64,000 bases of DNA, from NCBI GenBank assembly GCA_964370185.1, contig CAYJIJ010000001.1, forward strand, positions 1-64,000, in the 5' to 3' direction. Of this stretch, positions 50,837-59,379 are shown in pieces; within the stretch, counting starts at the first letter, position 1; each line of letters opens with the position of its first letter. Source of the stretch: CAYJEQ01 sp964370185 (lineage in GTDB: Bacteria > Bacillota > Clostridia > Oscillospirales > Ruminococcaceae). The position numbers were made by a program, and so were the translations under genes. The notes beneath the pieces are model-generated. The model had not been told where the DNA came from and did no database searches. It saw nothing but the letters and a program-made list of their open reading frames with translations.

Positions 50837-51973
50837 ATGAGCCAGAAAAAAGCAGTTTTAATGCAGGGTAATGAAGCCTGCGTTTTGGGTGCGCTTCGTG
50901 CAGGAATGAATTTCTATGCAGGCTACCCAATCACACCATCCTCAGAAGTTGCTGAGCAATCCTCAATATTGCTACCTAAAATAGGTGGTAAGTTCATCCA
51001 GATGGAAGATGAAATCGCTTCTATGGCAGCTATCATCGGCGCATCCCTAACAGGTGCAAAAGCTATGACAGCTACTTCAGGTCCTGGTTTCTCACTAAAA
51101 CAAGAAAACTTAGGTTATGCGGCTATCGCTGAAGTACCTTGTGTTGTTGTTTCTATCATGAGAATGGGTCCTTCCACAGGTCTTCCTACCTCCCCTGCAC
51201 AAGGCGACATCATGCAGGCTAAATGGGGTACACATGGTGACCATCCAACAATCTGCATCTGCCCAACTTCAGTTAAAGAAATGCATGACCTTACAATCAC
51301 TGCATTTAACTACGCTGAAAAATACCGTACACCTGTTCTACTCATGACTGACGAAGTTATCGCTCACATGAGAGAGGGCGTAGTGGTTGAAGACGAATAC
51401 GAAATTTTTGACCGTGTTAAACCTGCTGCTGACGTAGTGGACTACAAGCCTTACGAAATGAAAGAAGGCGATTTAGTGCCTCCTATGGCTGCTTATGGCG
51501 AAGGTCATAGATTCCATGTTACAGGTCTTACACATGATGCAACAGGCTTCCCAACTAACTCCACAAAAATTAATGATGTGCTTGTTAGACATATTTGCGA
51601 TAAAGTTGATAACAATGTAGACGACATCGTTATTTACGAAAATTATATGACAGAAGATGCAGAAGTACTCTTCGTAGCTTACGGTGCTGTGGCAAGAACT
51701 GCTATGTACACTGCTAAACAAATGAGAGCTAATGGAATTAAAGCTGGTGTGTTTATTCCTAAAACCATCTGGCCTTTCCCTGAAAAAGCTATGTTTGAAG
51801 CGGCTAAGAATGCTAAAAGCATCGTTGTACCTGAGCTTAACCTCGGACAACTTGTTCTTGAAATAGAAAGAGTTGTAGCTGGCAAACTACCTGTACATAG
51901 AATTTGCAATGTAACAGGTGAATTGTTCAAAACTGAGGAACTCTATAATGAAGTAATGGCGGTGATTAAATAA
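50837..51973 (+). CDS. korA: 2-oxoacid:ferredoxin oxidoreductase, alpha subunit
   Basis: 378 residues. GNEACVLGALRAGMNFYAGYPITPSSEVAE is the pyruvate:ferredoxin oxidoreductase domain I signature (YPITPS). GAKAMTATSGPGFSLKQE and GPSTGLPTSPAQGD complete the TPP/CoA interface. It binds 2-oxoacid and CoA with the beta subunit to give acyl-CoA, CO2 and reduced ferredoxin. It starts 4 bases after korD and ends overlapping the korB start by one base. Codon use is shifted to GCT/GTT/GGT, unlike nearby genes, suggesting high expression. Confidence 0.93.
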   Translation: MSQKKAVLMQGNEACVLGALRAGMNFYAGYPITPSSEVAEQSSILLPKIGGKFIQMEDEIASMAAIIGASLTGAKAMTATSGPGFSLKQENLGYAAIAEVPCVVVSIMRMGPSTGLPTSPAQGDIMQAKWGTHGDHPTICICPTSVKEMHDLTITAFNYAEKYRTPVLLMTDEVIAHMREGVVVEDEYEIFDRVKPAADVVDYKPYEMKEGDLVPPMAAYGEGHRFHVTGLTHDATGFPTNSTKINDVLVRHICDKVDNNVDDIVIYENYMTEDAEVLFVAYGAVARTAMYTAKQMRANGIKAGVFIPKTIWPFPEKAMFEAAKNAKSIVVPELNLGQLVLEIERVVAGKLPVHRICNVTGELFKTEELYNEVMAVIK

Positions 51974-52776
51974 TGGCTAAAACTACTGAATATTTAAGAC
52001 AAAATAAAATGCCCCATATCTGGTGCCCAGGTTGTGGTAACGGTATTGTAATGGGAGCTATAATCAGAGCTATCGATAGCTTAAATATGGATCCTAAGAA
52101 AACTGTTATTGTATCGGGTATCGGTTGTTCTTCCCGTGCACCAGGTTACATGAATTTTAACACATTACACACCACACATGGTCGTGCTCTTCCATTTGCA
52201 ACAGGTGTTAAAATGGCTAATCCTGATCTAAATGTAATCGTTATCACAGGTGACGGTGACTCCTCCGCTATCGGTGGTAACCACTTAATCCATGCTGCAA
52301 GAAGAAACATAGATATTACAACAATTATCATAAACAACAATATCTACGGCATGACTTCTGGTCAGTACTCCCCTCTAACACCTACAAACGCTAAAGCTAC
52401 TACCGCTACATACGGTAATATCGACAGACCGTTTGACTTAATGGGACTTGTTGAGGGTGCAGGCGCTACATATGCGGCAAGAGCTTCTGTTTACCATGTT
52501 GCTCCACTTAAAAATTACATTCAAAAAGGTCTTCAGAATAAAGGCTTCTCTGTTATCGAAGCTGTTTCTAACTGCCACACTTACTATGGTAGAAGAAATA
52601 AACTCGGTGAAGCTCCAAATGTAATTAACTACATAAAAGAAAACTCTGTAATGAGAAAAGAAGGTGTAACCGAATACGATAAAATGTATGTAATCGGTGA
52701 GTTTGTAAATAAAACAGATGCTGAATACACCGATAGCTATGCTAAGCTAATCGAAAGAGTGGGAGGAAACAAGTAA
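51973..52776 (+). CDS. korB: 2-oxoacid:ferredoxin oxidoreductase, beta (TPP-binding) subunit
   Basis: 267 residues. HIWCPGCGNGIVMGAI, a CxxC-bearing start, and the TPP/Mg motif GDGDSSAIGGNHLIHAARRNIDITTIIINNNIYGMTSGQ in outline are clear. It holds the thiamine diphosphate that decarboxylates the 2-oxoacid. The TAATG overlap with korA and the one-base overlap with korC show translational coupling. Strong codon bias as in korA. Confidence 0.94.
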   Translation: MAKTTEYLRQNKMPHIWCPGCGNGIVMGAIIRAIDSLNMDPKKTVIVSGIGCSSRAPGYMNFNTLHTTHGRALPFATGVKMANPDLNVIVITGDGDSSAIGGNHLIHAARRNIDITTIIINNNIYGMTSGQYSPLTPTNAKATTATYGNIDRPFDLMGLVEGAGATYAARASVYHVAPLKNYIQKGLQNKGFSVIEAVSNCHTYYGRRNKLGEAPNVINYIKENSVMRKEGVTEYDKMYVIGEFVNKTDAEYTDSYAKLIERVGGNK

Positions 52777-53306
52777 TGTCACAACGCTACGAATTTCGCC
52801 TAAGTGGCTCGGGTGGACAAGGTGTAATCACTGCGGGTATCATTCTTGCTGAGGCGGCAATACTCGATGATAAATACGCACTACAATCCCAGAGCTACGG
52901 CCCTGAGGCAAGGGGCGGTGCTTCTAAAGCTGAGGTTGTAATCTCAGAAGCTCCTATCGACTATCCAAAGGCAACTGTACCAAATTATGTACTCTGCCTA
53001 ACAAATGAATCCTTCCGTCTGTACGGTGCGACTGCTTCTAAAGATGCTATTGTAATCTGTGACAGCTCGGTGGATACCTCCGCTTCCGATAAGGAAGTAA
53101 TAAAAGCTCCAATCCTTGAAACAGCTGCTACACAGCTAAAACCACTTGTGGCAAATGTTGTTGCTCTTGGTTTGATAGTTGGAGTTACTAAGATTGTATC
53201 CCGTGACTCCGCTTTAAAAGCACTTCTAAGCCGTATACCAAAAGGCACAGAAGAATTAAATCAAAAAGCACTAAATGCAGGTTTCGGCTTCGCAGATGCG
53301 CTTTAA
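52776..53306 (+). CDS. korC: 2-oxoacid:ferredoxin oxidoreductase, gamma subunit
   Basis: 176 residues. The domain III signature FRLSGSGGQGVITAGIILAEAA is followed by QSYGPEARGGASKAEVVIS. It completes the four-subunit enzyme (D-A-B-C order). It ends 14 bases before a hairpin (53320-53349). The gap to the mutase gene carries its own promoter-like sequence. Confidence 0.94.
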   Translation: MSQRYEFRLSGSGGQGVITAGIILAEAAILDDKYALQSQSYGPEARGGASKAEVVISEAPIDYPKATVPNYVLCLTNESFRLYGATASKDAIVICDSSVDTSASDKEVIKAPILETAATQLKPLVANVVALGLIVGVTKIVSRDSALKALLSRIPKGTEELNQKALNAGFGFADAL

Positions 53307-53319
53307 GAAAAAATCAAAT

Positions 53320-53349
53320 CTCTCATGCGGTGAAATATCTGCATGAGAG
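53320..53349 (+). terminator. Hairpin after korC
   Basis: CTCTCATGC and GCATGAGAG form a 9-bp stem around a 12-base loop. No T-run follows, so termination may be partial, allowing readthrough into the mutase genes. Confidence 0.5.
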
Positions 53350-53458
53350 GTCTGTTATATTCTCGGTATTACTCAGTTCATCACTTATGCTAAATATGTG
53401 GATATTTTTTATAGAACTTCACAAATTCAGACTGATTTTTCAGTGCCTTTCTCTTTGC

Positions 53459-53486
53459 TTGAAGCTAAGAAAGCGATGCTGATAAT
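53459..53486 (+). promoter_or_regulatory. Promoter-like sequence before the methylmalonyl-CoA mutase gene
   Basis: TTGAAG (53459-53464), 16-base spacer, GATAAT (53481-53486). About 65 bases before the mutase start. Confidence 0.5.
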
Positions 53487-53554
53487 AGTGTGGGCGAAGC
53501 TAATTAGTACCGAAAAGATTATTTCAACAACTAAAGCAGAATGGAGAAATGACT

Positions 53555-55213
53555 ATGGCTAATTTTGACGAAAAATACAGTGCCTGGGATGCCAAAGTGC
53601 AAAAGGGACTGGAAAAGAACAAAGAGCGCAGAGAAACATTTATTTCGGGTGGTAACAGCGAGGTTAATCGTCTGTACACACCTAAGGATGTAGAGCACAT
53701 CGACTATTTAGAAGATATCGGCTTCCCAGGTGAATACCCTTATACAAGGGGTGTACAACCTACCATGTACAGAGGCCGTTTTTGGACAATGCGTCAGTAT
53801 GCAGGTTTTGCTACTGCTGAAGAATCCAATAAACGCTACAAATACCTAATCGAGCAAGGCTCAATGGGTCTTTCTGTTGCATTCGATTTACCAACTCAGA
53901 TTGGTTATGACTCCGACCACGCTCTTTCCGAGGGTGAAGTTGGTAAAGTTGGTGTTGCTATCGACTCACTAAAAGACATGGAAATCCTTTTTGACGGTAT
54001 CCCACTTGATAAAGTTTCCACTTCTATGACAATAAACGCTCCTGCTTCAGTGCTTCTTGCAATGTATATTGCTGTTGCTGAAAAGCAAGGTGTTACTCCA
54101 GAACAACTAAGAGGTACAATCCAAAACGATATACTAAAAGAGTACATCGCAAGAGGAACATATATATTCCCTCCAGCTCCTTCAATGAGACTTATTACAA
54201 ACATCTTTGAATACTGCTCAAAGAATGTACCACAGTGGAACACAATTTCCATCTCTGGTTACCACATTCGTGAAGCTGGTTCAAGTGCGGCTCAGGAAGT
54301 TGCATTCACACTTGCTGACGGTATCGCTTATGTTGAAGCAGCTGTAAAAGCTGGTCTTGATGTTGATGAATTTGCTCCTCGTCTATCCTTCTTCTTCAAC
54401 GCTCACAACGATATGCTTGAAGAAGTTTCCAAATTCAGAGCTGCAAGAAAACTTTGGGCTAAAATCATGAAAGACCGTTTCGGCGCTAAGAGCCCTAAAT
54501 CCATGGCGCTTAAATTCCACACACAAACAGCTGGTTGTACACTTACAGCTCAACAGCCTGATAATAACATCATCCGTGTTGCTATTCAAACACTTGCTGC
54601 TGTTATGGGTGGCACACAGTCCCTACACACAAACTCAAGGGACGAAGCGCTTGCACTTCCAACTGAAGAATCAGTAAGAATTGCGCTTAGAACACAGCAG
54701 ATAGTTGCTAATGAGTCGGGCGTTGCAGATACAATCGACCCACTTGCAGGCTCCTACTATGTTGAAGCTGCAACAGATAGAATTATTAAGGAAGCTGAAG
54801 AATACATCGCTAAAATTGATGCACTCGGCGGCGCTCCTAAGGCTATCGAAAAAGGCTACATCCAGCAGGAAATTATGGACAGTGCATATCAGCATCAAAA
54901 AGCTGTTGAAAGAAACGAGCGCATTGTTGTTGGTGTTAACCAGTTCCAAATCAAAGAAGAAGCTCCTAAGGGACTACTTCGTGTTGACCCTGCGGTTGAA
55001 GTTATGCAGAAAGATAAAATCAACGCACTTAAAGCAGAGCGTGACAACGCTAAGGTTGAAAGCACACTTGCTGCTCTTCGCACTGCTTGTAACTCCGAAG
55101 AAAACCTAATGCCTTACATTTTAGAGTGTGCAAGAAGCTACGCTACACTTGGTGAAATCACACAGGTTATGAGGGATGAGTTCGGCGAATATGTTGCTGC
55201 TGCAATGCTATAA
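53555..55213 (+). CDS. Methylmalonyl-CoA mutase, catalytic large subunit
   Basis: 552 residues forming the TIM-barrel substrate domain without the C-terminal B12 domain, which is a separate gene. It interconverts succinyl-CoA and (R)-methylmalonyl-CoA by radical rearrangement. Specificity residues look right for a true mutase: TMRQY (Tyr at about 82, equal to Tyr89 of the Propionibacterium enzyme) and QNDILKEYIARGTYIFPP (Arg at about 200, equal to Arg207). Isobutyryl-CoA mutases have Phe and Gln there. The ATG at 53555 lies 8 bases after GGAG; one at 53549 is too close. Strong codon bias suggests high expression. Confidence 0.94.
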   Translation: MANFDEKYSAWDAKVQKGLEKNKERRETFISGGNSEVNRLYTPKDVEHIDYLEDIGFPGEYPYTRGVQPTMYRGRFWTMRQYAGFATAEESNKRYKYLIEQGSMGLSVAFDLPTQIGYDSDHALSEGEVGKVGVAIDSLKDMEILFDGIPLDKVSTSMTINAPASVLLAMYIAVAEKQGVTPEQLRGTIQNDILKEYIARGTYIFPPAPSMRLITNIFEYCSKNVPQWNTISISGYHIREAGSSAAQEVAFTLADGIAYVEAAVKAGLDVDEFAPRLSFFFNAHNDMLEEVSKFRAARKLWAKIMKDRFGAKSPKSMALKFHTQTAGCTLTAQQPDNNIIRVAIQTLAAVMGGTQSLHTNSRDEALALPTEESVRIALRTQQIVANESGVADTIDPLAGSYYVEAATDRIIKEAEEYIAKIDALGGAPKAIEKGYIQQEIMDSAYQHQKAVERNERIVVGVNQFQIKEEAPKGLLRVDPAVEVMQKDKINALKAERDNAKVESTLAALRTACNSEENLMPYILECARSYATLGEITQVMRDEFGEYVAAAML

Positions 55214-55291
55214 GAACAATTAATACTTTTATAAAAGCAAAATTTTATTATTATTTTGTGCCGACGCAGAGCGGCGGAATGGAGCGTTATT

Positions 55292-55690
55292 ATGAGCGAA
55301 AAAACAATTCGTGTATTAGTGGCAAAACCAGGCCTTGACGGACACGATAGAGGCGCTAAGGTTGTAGCCAGAGCACTTAGAGAAGCAGGAATGGAAGTAA
55401 TCTACACAGGTCTAAGACAAACACCTGAGCAGATTGTTGCCGCAACTATACAAGAAGATGTTGATGTACTTGCACTGAGCATCCTTTCAGGCGCACACAA
55501 CAACATTTTCCCACGTATCACAAAAATGCTTGTAGAAAAAGGCGTTAACGATGTACTAATCATCGGTGGCGGCGTTATTCCAGATGAAGACATTCCTTTC
55601 CTAAAGGAAAATGGCATTGCCGAAGTTTTCACACCTGGTACAAGCACAGATACAACAATTGAATTTATTAAAAACAATCTAAAGAGATAA
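55292..55690 (+). CDS. Methylmalonyl-CoA mutase, cobalamin-binding small subunit
   Basis: 132 residues. IRVLVAKPGLDGHDRGAKVVARALREAG contains DGHDRG, whose His replaces the dimethylbenzimidazole ligand of cobalamin. LSILSGAH and IIGGGVIP line the B12 nucleotide loop. It pairs with the large subunit just upstream. The ATG at 55292 with GGAG upstream is used; the open frame extends to 55256 without support. The split-subunit form is common in archaea and Clostridia. Confidence 0.95.
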   Translation: MSEKTIRVLVAKPGLDGHDRGAKVVARALREAGMEVIYTGLRQTPEQIVAATIQEDVDVLALSILSGAHNNIFPRITKMLVEKGVNDVLIIGGGVIPDEDIPFLKENGIAEVFTPGTSTDTTIEFIKNNLKR

Positions 55691-55694
55691 GCTT

Positions 55695-56642
55695 ATGCAG
55701 TGTAAAGATTATGTAGAAGCGGTTTTATCCGGCAATACAAGGCTTACCTCAAGGGTTATTTCCCTCACTGAAAGTGAAGACCCCATGGCGATAGACATAC
55801 TAAAAGCACTCTTCCCCCACACCGGAAAGGCTAAGATTATTGGTATCACAGGTGCGCCGGGCTCCGGCAAATCCACCCTTACCGATAAGCTTACAAAATG
55901 CCTTAGAGAGCGTGGGAAGACTGTGGGTATTGTGGCTGTTGACCCGACAAGCCCGTTTACAGGCGGTGCTATTTTGGGCGACAGGGTTCGCATGGGCGAT
56001 ATTTCCACTGATTCGGGTGTGTTCATCCGTTCGATGGGCACAAGGGGACAGCTCGGAGGTCTTGCCAAACACACCATGAGCGCAGTGCGTATACTCGATG
56101 CATATGGCTGTGACTATATCTTTATCGAAACGGTGGGAGTGGGACAGTCGGAGGTTGATATTATCAAGCTTGCCGACCTTGTTACCATTGTCAACATCCC
56201 AGGCATGGGTGATGATATTCAAGCCATTAAGGCAGGACTCATGGAAATCGGCGACATTTTCTGTGTAAATAAAGCCGATAGAGATGGTGTTCAGCGCCTT
56301 GTAATTGAGCTTGAAACAATGCTTGACCTCAAAGGTGAATTTGCAGGACTGCGCCCAGATGTGGTTAAAACAATCGCTTCCGAGGGCAGTGGTGTAAATG
56401 AGCTTGTGGATAGGATGATTAGTCATCTCGACTACAACAGCGAGCATGGCATACTCACCGAGCGCAGACACAGAAATCTAAAGCTTGAAATTAAAAATAT
56501 AATTATGGACAGCTTCTTAAAGCGCATCGAAAACTTAGCAGAGAGCACAGGTATGCTTGATCGCTATGTAACCGAGGTAATGGAGGGTAAAAACGACCCC
56601 TTCACAGTTTCCGAAGCCATAATTGACAAAGTTAATTTTTAA
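55695..56642 (+). CDS. meaB: Mutase-protecting GTPase MeaB/ArgK
   Basis: 315 residues. A G3E-family P-loop GITGAPGSGKSTL is followed by VDPTSPFTGGAILGDRVRM, FIRSMGTRGQLGG, ETVGVGQSEVDI and NKAD (base recognition). It guards cobalamin loading and exchange of inactivated cofactor in the adjacent methylmalonyl-CoA mutase. It starts 4 bases after the small subunit stop; the ribosome site is weak, so coupling is likely. Codon bias is weaker than in the mutase genes, fitting lower abundance. Confidence 0.95.
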   Translation: MQCKDYVEAVLSGNTRLTSRVISLTESEDPMAIDILKALFPHTGKAKIIGITGAPGSGKSTLTDKLTKCLRERGKTVGIVAVDPTSPFTGGAILGDRVRMGDISTDSGVFIRSMGTRGQLGGLAKHTMSAVRILDAYGCDYIFIETVGVGQSEVDIIKLADLVTIVNIPGMGDDIQAIKAGLMEIGDIFCVNKADRDGVQRLVIELETMLDLKGEFAGLRPDVVKTIASEGSGVNELVDRMISHLDYNSEHGILTERRHRNLKLEIKNIIMDSFLKRIENLAESTGMLDRYVTEVMEGKNDPFTVSEAIIDKVNF

Positions 56643-56652
56643 GTGGTATACT
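56623..56652 (+). promoter_or_regulatory. Promoter at the end of meaB for the epimerase gene
   Basis: TTGACA (56623-56628), 18-base spacer, TATACT (56647-56652), overlapping the last codons of meaB. It would give the epimerase gene a separate transcript with a 160-base leader that includes a hairpin at 56735-56763. Confidence 0.55.
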
Positions 56653-56734
56653 ATAATTAATGTGGATTTAGTTTTATGCTAATTCATTGGGGATATTGTA
56701 TTGCTTTAATATGCAAAGTGAAAAGATATAATTT

Positions 56735-56763
56735 CTGCCATTTCCCCACAAAAGGAAATGGCA
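56735..56763 (+). terminator. Hairpin between meaB and the epimerase gene
   Basis: CTGCCATTTCC pairs with GGAAATGGCAG around a 7-base loop (perfect 11-bp stem). The downstream tract is AT-rich but not a pure T-run, so it may be a partial terminator or an attenuator. Confidence 0.55.
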
Positions 56764-56821
56764 GTAGATTTAAATCTTTCACTGCACAGCCCCACAACTA
56801 AAGAAAGGACGGGATGTTATT

Positions 56822-57223
56822 ATGAATCCAAATAGAATTGACCATATCGGTATTGCAGTAAATAATCTTGCTGAAGCGTCTAAAGTATATGAAGCTTTAG
56901 GTCTTAAAAGTCAGGGTGTTGAAGAAGTTGCTGAACAAAAAGTAAGAGTTGCTTTCTTCCCATGCGGAGATAGCGAAGTAGAACTACTTGAGAGCACTTC
57001 CCCAGATGGCCCAATCGCCAAATTCATCGAGAAAAAAGGCGAGGGTATTCAGCACATCGCTATCAGAGTGGACGACATCGAAGCAGCTATCGCTGAAATG
57101 AAAGAAAAAGGCGTTAGAATGATTGATGAATCCCCAAGATATGGTGCAGGCGGCGCTAAAATCGCTTTCCTACATCCAAAGAGCACTGGCGGCGTACTTA
57201 TCGAGCTTTGCCAGAGAGACTAA
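56822..57223 (+). CDS. mce: Methylmalonyl-CoA epimerase
   Basis: 133 residues of the VOC/glyoxalase fold: RIDHIGIAVNNLAEASKVYEALGL with the metal-binding His, then EVELLESTSPDGPIAKFIEKKGEGIQHIAIRVDD and GGVLIELCQRD with His and Glu ligands. It converts (R)- and (S)-methylmalonyl-CoA. It completes the mutase set. AAAGGACGGG lies upstream of the ATG. Codon bias is again strong. Confidence 0.95.
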   Translation: MNPNRIDHIGIAVNNLAEASKVYEALGLKSQGVEEVAEQKVRVAFFPCGDSEVELLESTSPDGPIAKFIEKKGEGIQHIAIRVDDIEAAIAEMKEKGVRMIDESPRYGAGGAKIAFLHPKSTGGVLIELCQRD

Positions 57224-57236
57224 TTTAGATTATTTA

Positions 57237-57270
57237 AAAGCTATGACGAAAATTTCGTCATAGCTTTTTT
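57237..57270 (+). terminator. Terminator of the methylmalonyl-CoA gene block
   Basis: AAAAGCTATGACGAAA pairs with TTTCGTCATAGCTTTT around a minimal loop, then TTT. It starts 14 bases past the epimerase stop. Confidence 0.9.
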
Positions 57271-57343
57271 TGTGGGGTTATTTATAAAGTATTTTGCTCT
57301 GTGCTGATAATGGTTATCTTTACTTCATTTTCATTTTCATTTC

Positions 57344-57706
57344 TCATTTTGTTGTTTTTATCACTTCAACTTGTTTTGCTACTTTAAATCGTTTTCCATT
57401 TAATGCATTTACCAAAATAGTATCTCCAACAAGTAAATCTTGAAATTCTATTTGCTTTTCCTCATTTGTGCAGTTATCGGTTGAAACATATATTACATCT
57501 TTATTGGGACAGAAAATTTTAGAATTTTCTATTTCTAAATTGTTTTCATTTAAAACCTTTACTGACAAAGACTGTTCTTTTATACTTATTCCCAATATTT
57601 CGCATTTAATCTCTATACTATTTTTTTCTATAGATTTTTTTGAAGTAATTCCTAAGAAAATTATAATTATGGATGCTGCCAATAATATTATCTGTACAAT
57701 GTTCAT
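57344..57706 (-). CDS. Small membrane-anchored hypothetical protein
   Basis: 120 residues: one N-terminal membrane helix (IVQIILLAASIIIIFLGI), then about 95 residues of mostly beta-strand character, Lys/Glu/Asn-rich, ending in basic residues. No known family is recognised. GAAAGGGG lies upstream of the ATG at a good distance. It stands alone on the minus strand, convergent with the epimerase gene. The coding sequence is more AT-rich than its neighbours, which may indicate a recent or weakly constrained gene. Confidence 0.65.
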   Translation of the reverse strand: MNIVQIILLAASIIIIFLGITSKKSIEKNSIEIKCEILGISIKEQSLSVKVLNENNLEIENSKIFCPNKDVIYVSTDNCTNEEKQIEFQDLLVGDTILVNALNGKRFKVAKQVEVIKTTK

Positions 57707-57912
57707 TTAAAAACCCCTTTCAGTTTTACTATTAATGTTTTGCTCTCGGCTGTGAATGCATAAAGGCTTCTGCTTTAAAAAGCACGATTTTTATAAAAAT
57801 ACTATTAATTTTTAAATTTGTGACAAATCCTCATGACGGCTTCTTCACTTATAGATAGTACTACTCCCCCAGCACAATAAATGCCAGAGGAGTTAATTGG
57901 TTATTTTACGCT

Positions 57913-59235
57913 CTATTTAACTGTAAAGTAAAGTAGGAATACTGCAATTAATCCATAGCAGATTGGGCTTATTTCTTTGCTCCTACCGCTGAACGCCATT
58001 GCAATTCCATATACAATAAATCCAAATGCTATACCATCGGATATAGAGTAGGTTAGCACCATAAATATTATTGTGGTAAATGCGGAAGCGGCAATCGCTA
58101 TATCATTCCACTCAATTTCTTTTAGCTGTTGTGCCATTAAGATACCCACTACGAAGATTGCAGGCGAGGTAACTGCATTAACTGCTACTGACAGCATAAG
58201 TGGTGCAAAAATCAGTGACATTGCAAAGCAAATACCTGTGGTTACCGCTGTAAGCCCTGTGCGTCCACCTGCGGCAACACCTGCACCTGATTCTACAAAT
58301 GAAGTTACAGTGGAAGTACCCACTGCCGCACCGAATAATGTTCCCACTGAGTCTGCAAGTAGTGCTTTTTCTATGTTTTCCATTTCGCCTTTTTCATCAA
58401 CTAATCCGATGCTATTTCCCACTGCAACGAGTGTTCCCGCTGTATCAAAAAAGTCTACGAATAAAAAGCTGAATATAAGTATCATCCATTGTGGCTTTTC
58501 AATCAGTCCTGCAAAACCATCCATAAATGCGCCGACTGTTGAGGTATCAAAGTTTAGAGTAATAATTGAGGTTGGAAGTGTTGGCATCCCCTCCACACCC
58601 ATTATGCCGAAAACAATGCCTATTACTGCTGTAGCCACAAGCCCTAAAAAGGGTGCTGCGTTAATTTTGTTTACCATGAATATAATTGTAACTACTATAC
58701 CGAAAGCTGCAAGTAGTACAGCAGGGTTATGCAGATCACCTAAAGCGATTGCAGTGGCGTCGTTTGCCACAACTAATCCTGCATTTTTTAGTGCTATAAA
58801 TGCGATAAAAAAGCCAATTCCCGCACCGATTGCAAGCTTCATATTCTTAGGAATTGCATTTATAACCATTTTTCTAATGCCTGTAACAGAAATTAAAAGA
58901 AATATTACACCCGAAACAAATACTGCGGCTAAGGCTTCTGCACCTGTGTATCCATATGCATACACTGCTGTGTATGTAAAGAGTGCGTTTACGCCCATAC
59001 CCGATGCAAGCCCCACTGGGTAGTTTGCAAGTAGTCCCATAAGTATACTTGCTACTGCTGCCGAAATAGCTGTTGCAAAAAATACTCCCTCTGCGGAGAG
59101 ACCAGTTGCTGGGTCGCCTATAATACTTGGGTTTACCCCTAAGATGTATGCCATCGCCAAAAATGTGGTAATCCCTGCAATAACTTCTCTTTTAACATTT
59201 GTGCCTTTTTGCTGTAACTTAAAAATTTTCTCCAC
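57913..59235 (-). CDS. NCS2/AzgA-family purine (guanine/hypoxanthine) permease
   Basis: About 440 residues with 12-14 hydrophobic segments. GITTFLAMAYILGVNPSII, GLASGMGVNALFTY, FVDFFDTAGTLVAVGN and GTSTVTSFVESGAGVAAGGRTGLTAV are AzgA/PbuG signatures. It imports hypoxanthine, guanine or adenine by proton symport. The start GTG at 59235 lies 6 bases after AGAGGGA; an upstream ATG at 59283 has no ribosome site and overlaps the promoter. No purine riboswitch could be recognised in the short leader. Confidence 0.92.
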   Translation of the reverse strand: MEKIFKLQQKGTNVKREVIAGITTFLAMAYILGVNPSIIGDPATGLSAEGVFFATAISAAVASILMGLLANYPVGLASGMGVNALFTYTAVYAYGYTGAEALAAVFVSGVIFLLISVTGIRKMVINAIPKNMKLAIGAGIGFFIAFIALKNAGLVVANDATAIALGDLHNPAVLLAAFGIVVTIIFMVNKINAAPFLGLVATAVIGIVFGIMGVEGMPTLPTSIITLNFDTSTVGAFMDGFAGLIEKPQWMILIFSFLFVDFFDTAGTLVAVGNSIGLVDEKGEMENIEKALLADSVGTLFGAAVGTSTVTSFVESGAGVAAGGRTGLTAVTTGICFAMSLIFAPLMLSVAVNAVTSPAIFVVGILMAQQLKEIEWNDIAIAASAFTTIIFMVLTYSISDGIAFGFIVYGIAMAFSGRSKEISPICYGLIAVFLLYFTVK

Positions 59236-59285
59236 GGTTTTTCCCTCTCTTTTAAAAAAGTATAATATATAATTCACATTCATAC

Positions 59286-59314
59286 ATTATACACTTTTCT
59301 TTAACATTTTTCAA
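59286..59314 (-). promoter_or_regulatory. Promoter of the purine permease gene
   Basis: On the minus strand TTGAAA (59314-59309), 17 bases, TATAAT (59291-59286). The leader is only about 45 bases, too short for a guanine riboswitch. Confidence 0.7.
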
Positions 59315-59379
59315 TTATTATCAAGCAATTTCGAGCAGTTTTTTATTTTTTGTGGAGAAATACATATTATATACATTAT

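Noticed and set aside
53555..55213. Isobutyryl-CoA mutase or other acyl-CoA mutase
   Set aside because: The Tyr of TMRQY and the Arg of IARGTY match methylmalonyl-CoA mutase; isobutyryl-CoA mutases carry Phe and Gln at these places.
55800..56471. Minus-strand open frame (223 codons) opposite meaB
   Set aside because: meaB has all GTPase motifs on the plus strand; the antisense frame is His/Ser/Asn-rich with no start signal.
58073..59023. Plus-strand open frame (316 codons) opposite the purine permease
   Set aside because: It is a shadow of the hydrophobic, GC-skewed permease codons and has no ribosome site or family resemblance, whereas the minus-strand permease is well conserved.
59236..59379. 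Guanine riboswitch before the purine permease
   Set aside because: The mapped promoter leaves a leader of only about 45 bases, and no conserved purine-aptamer core was seen.
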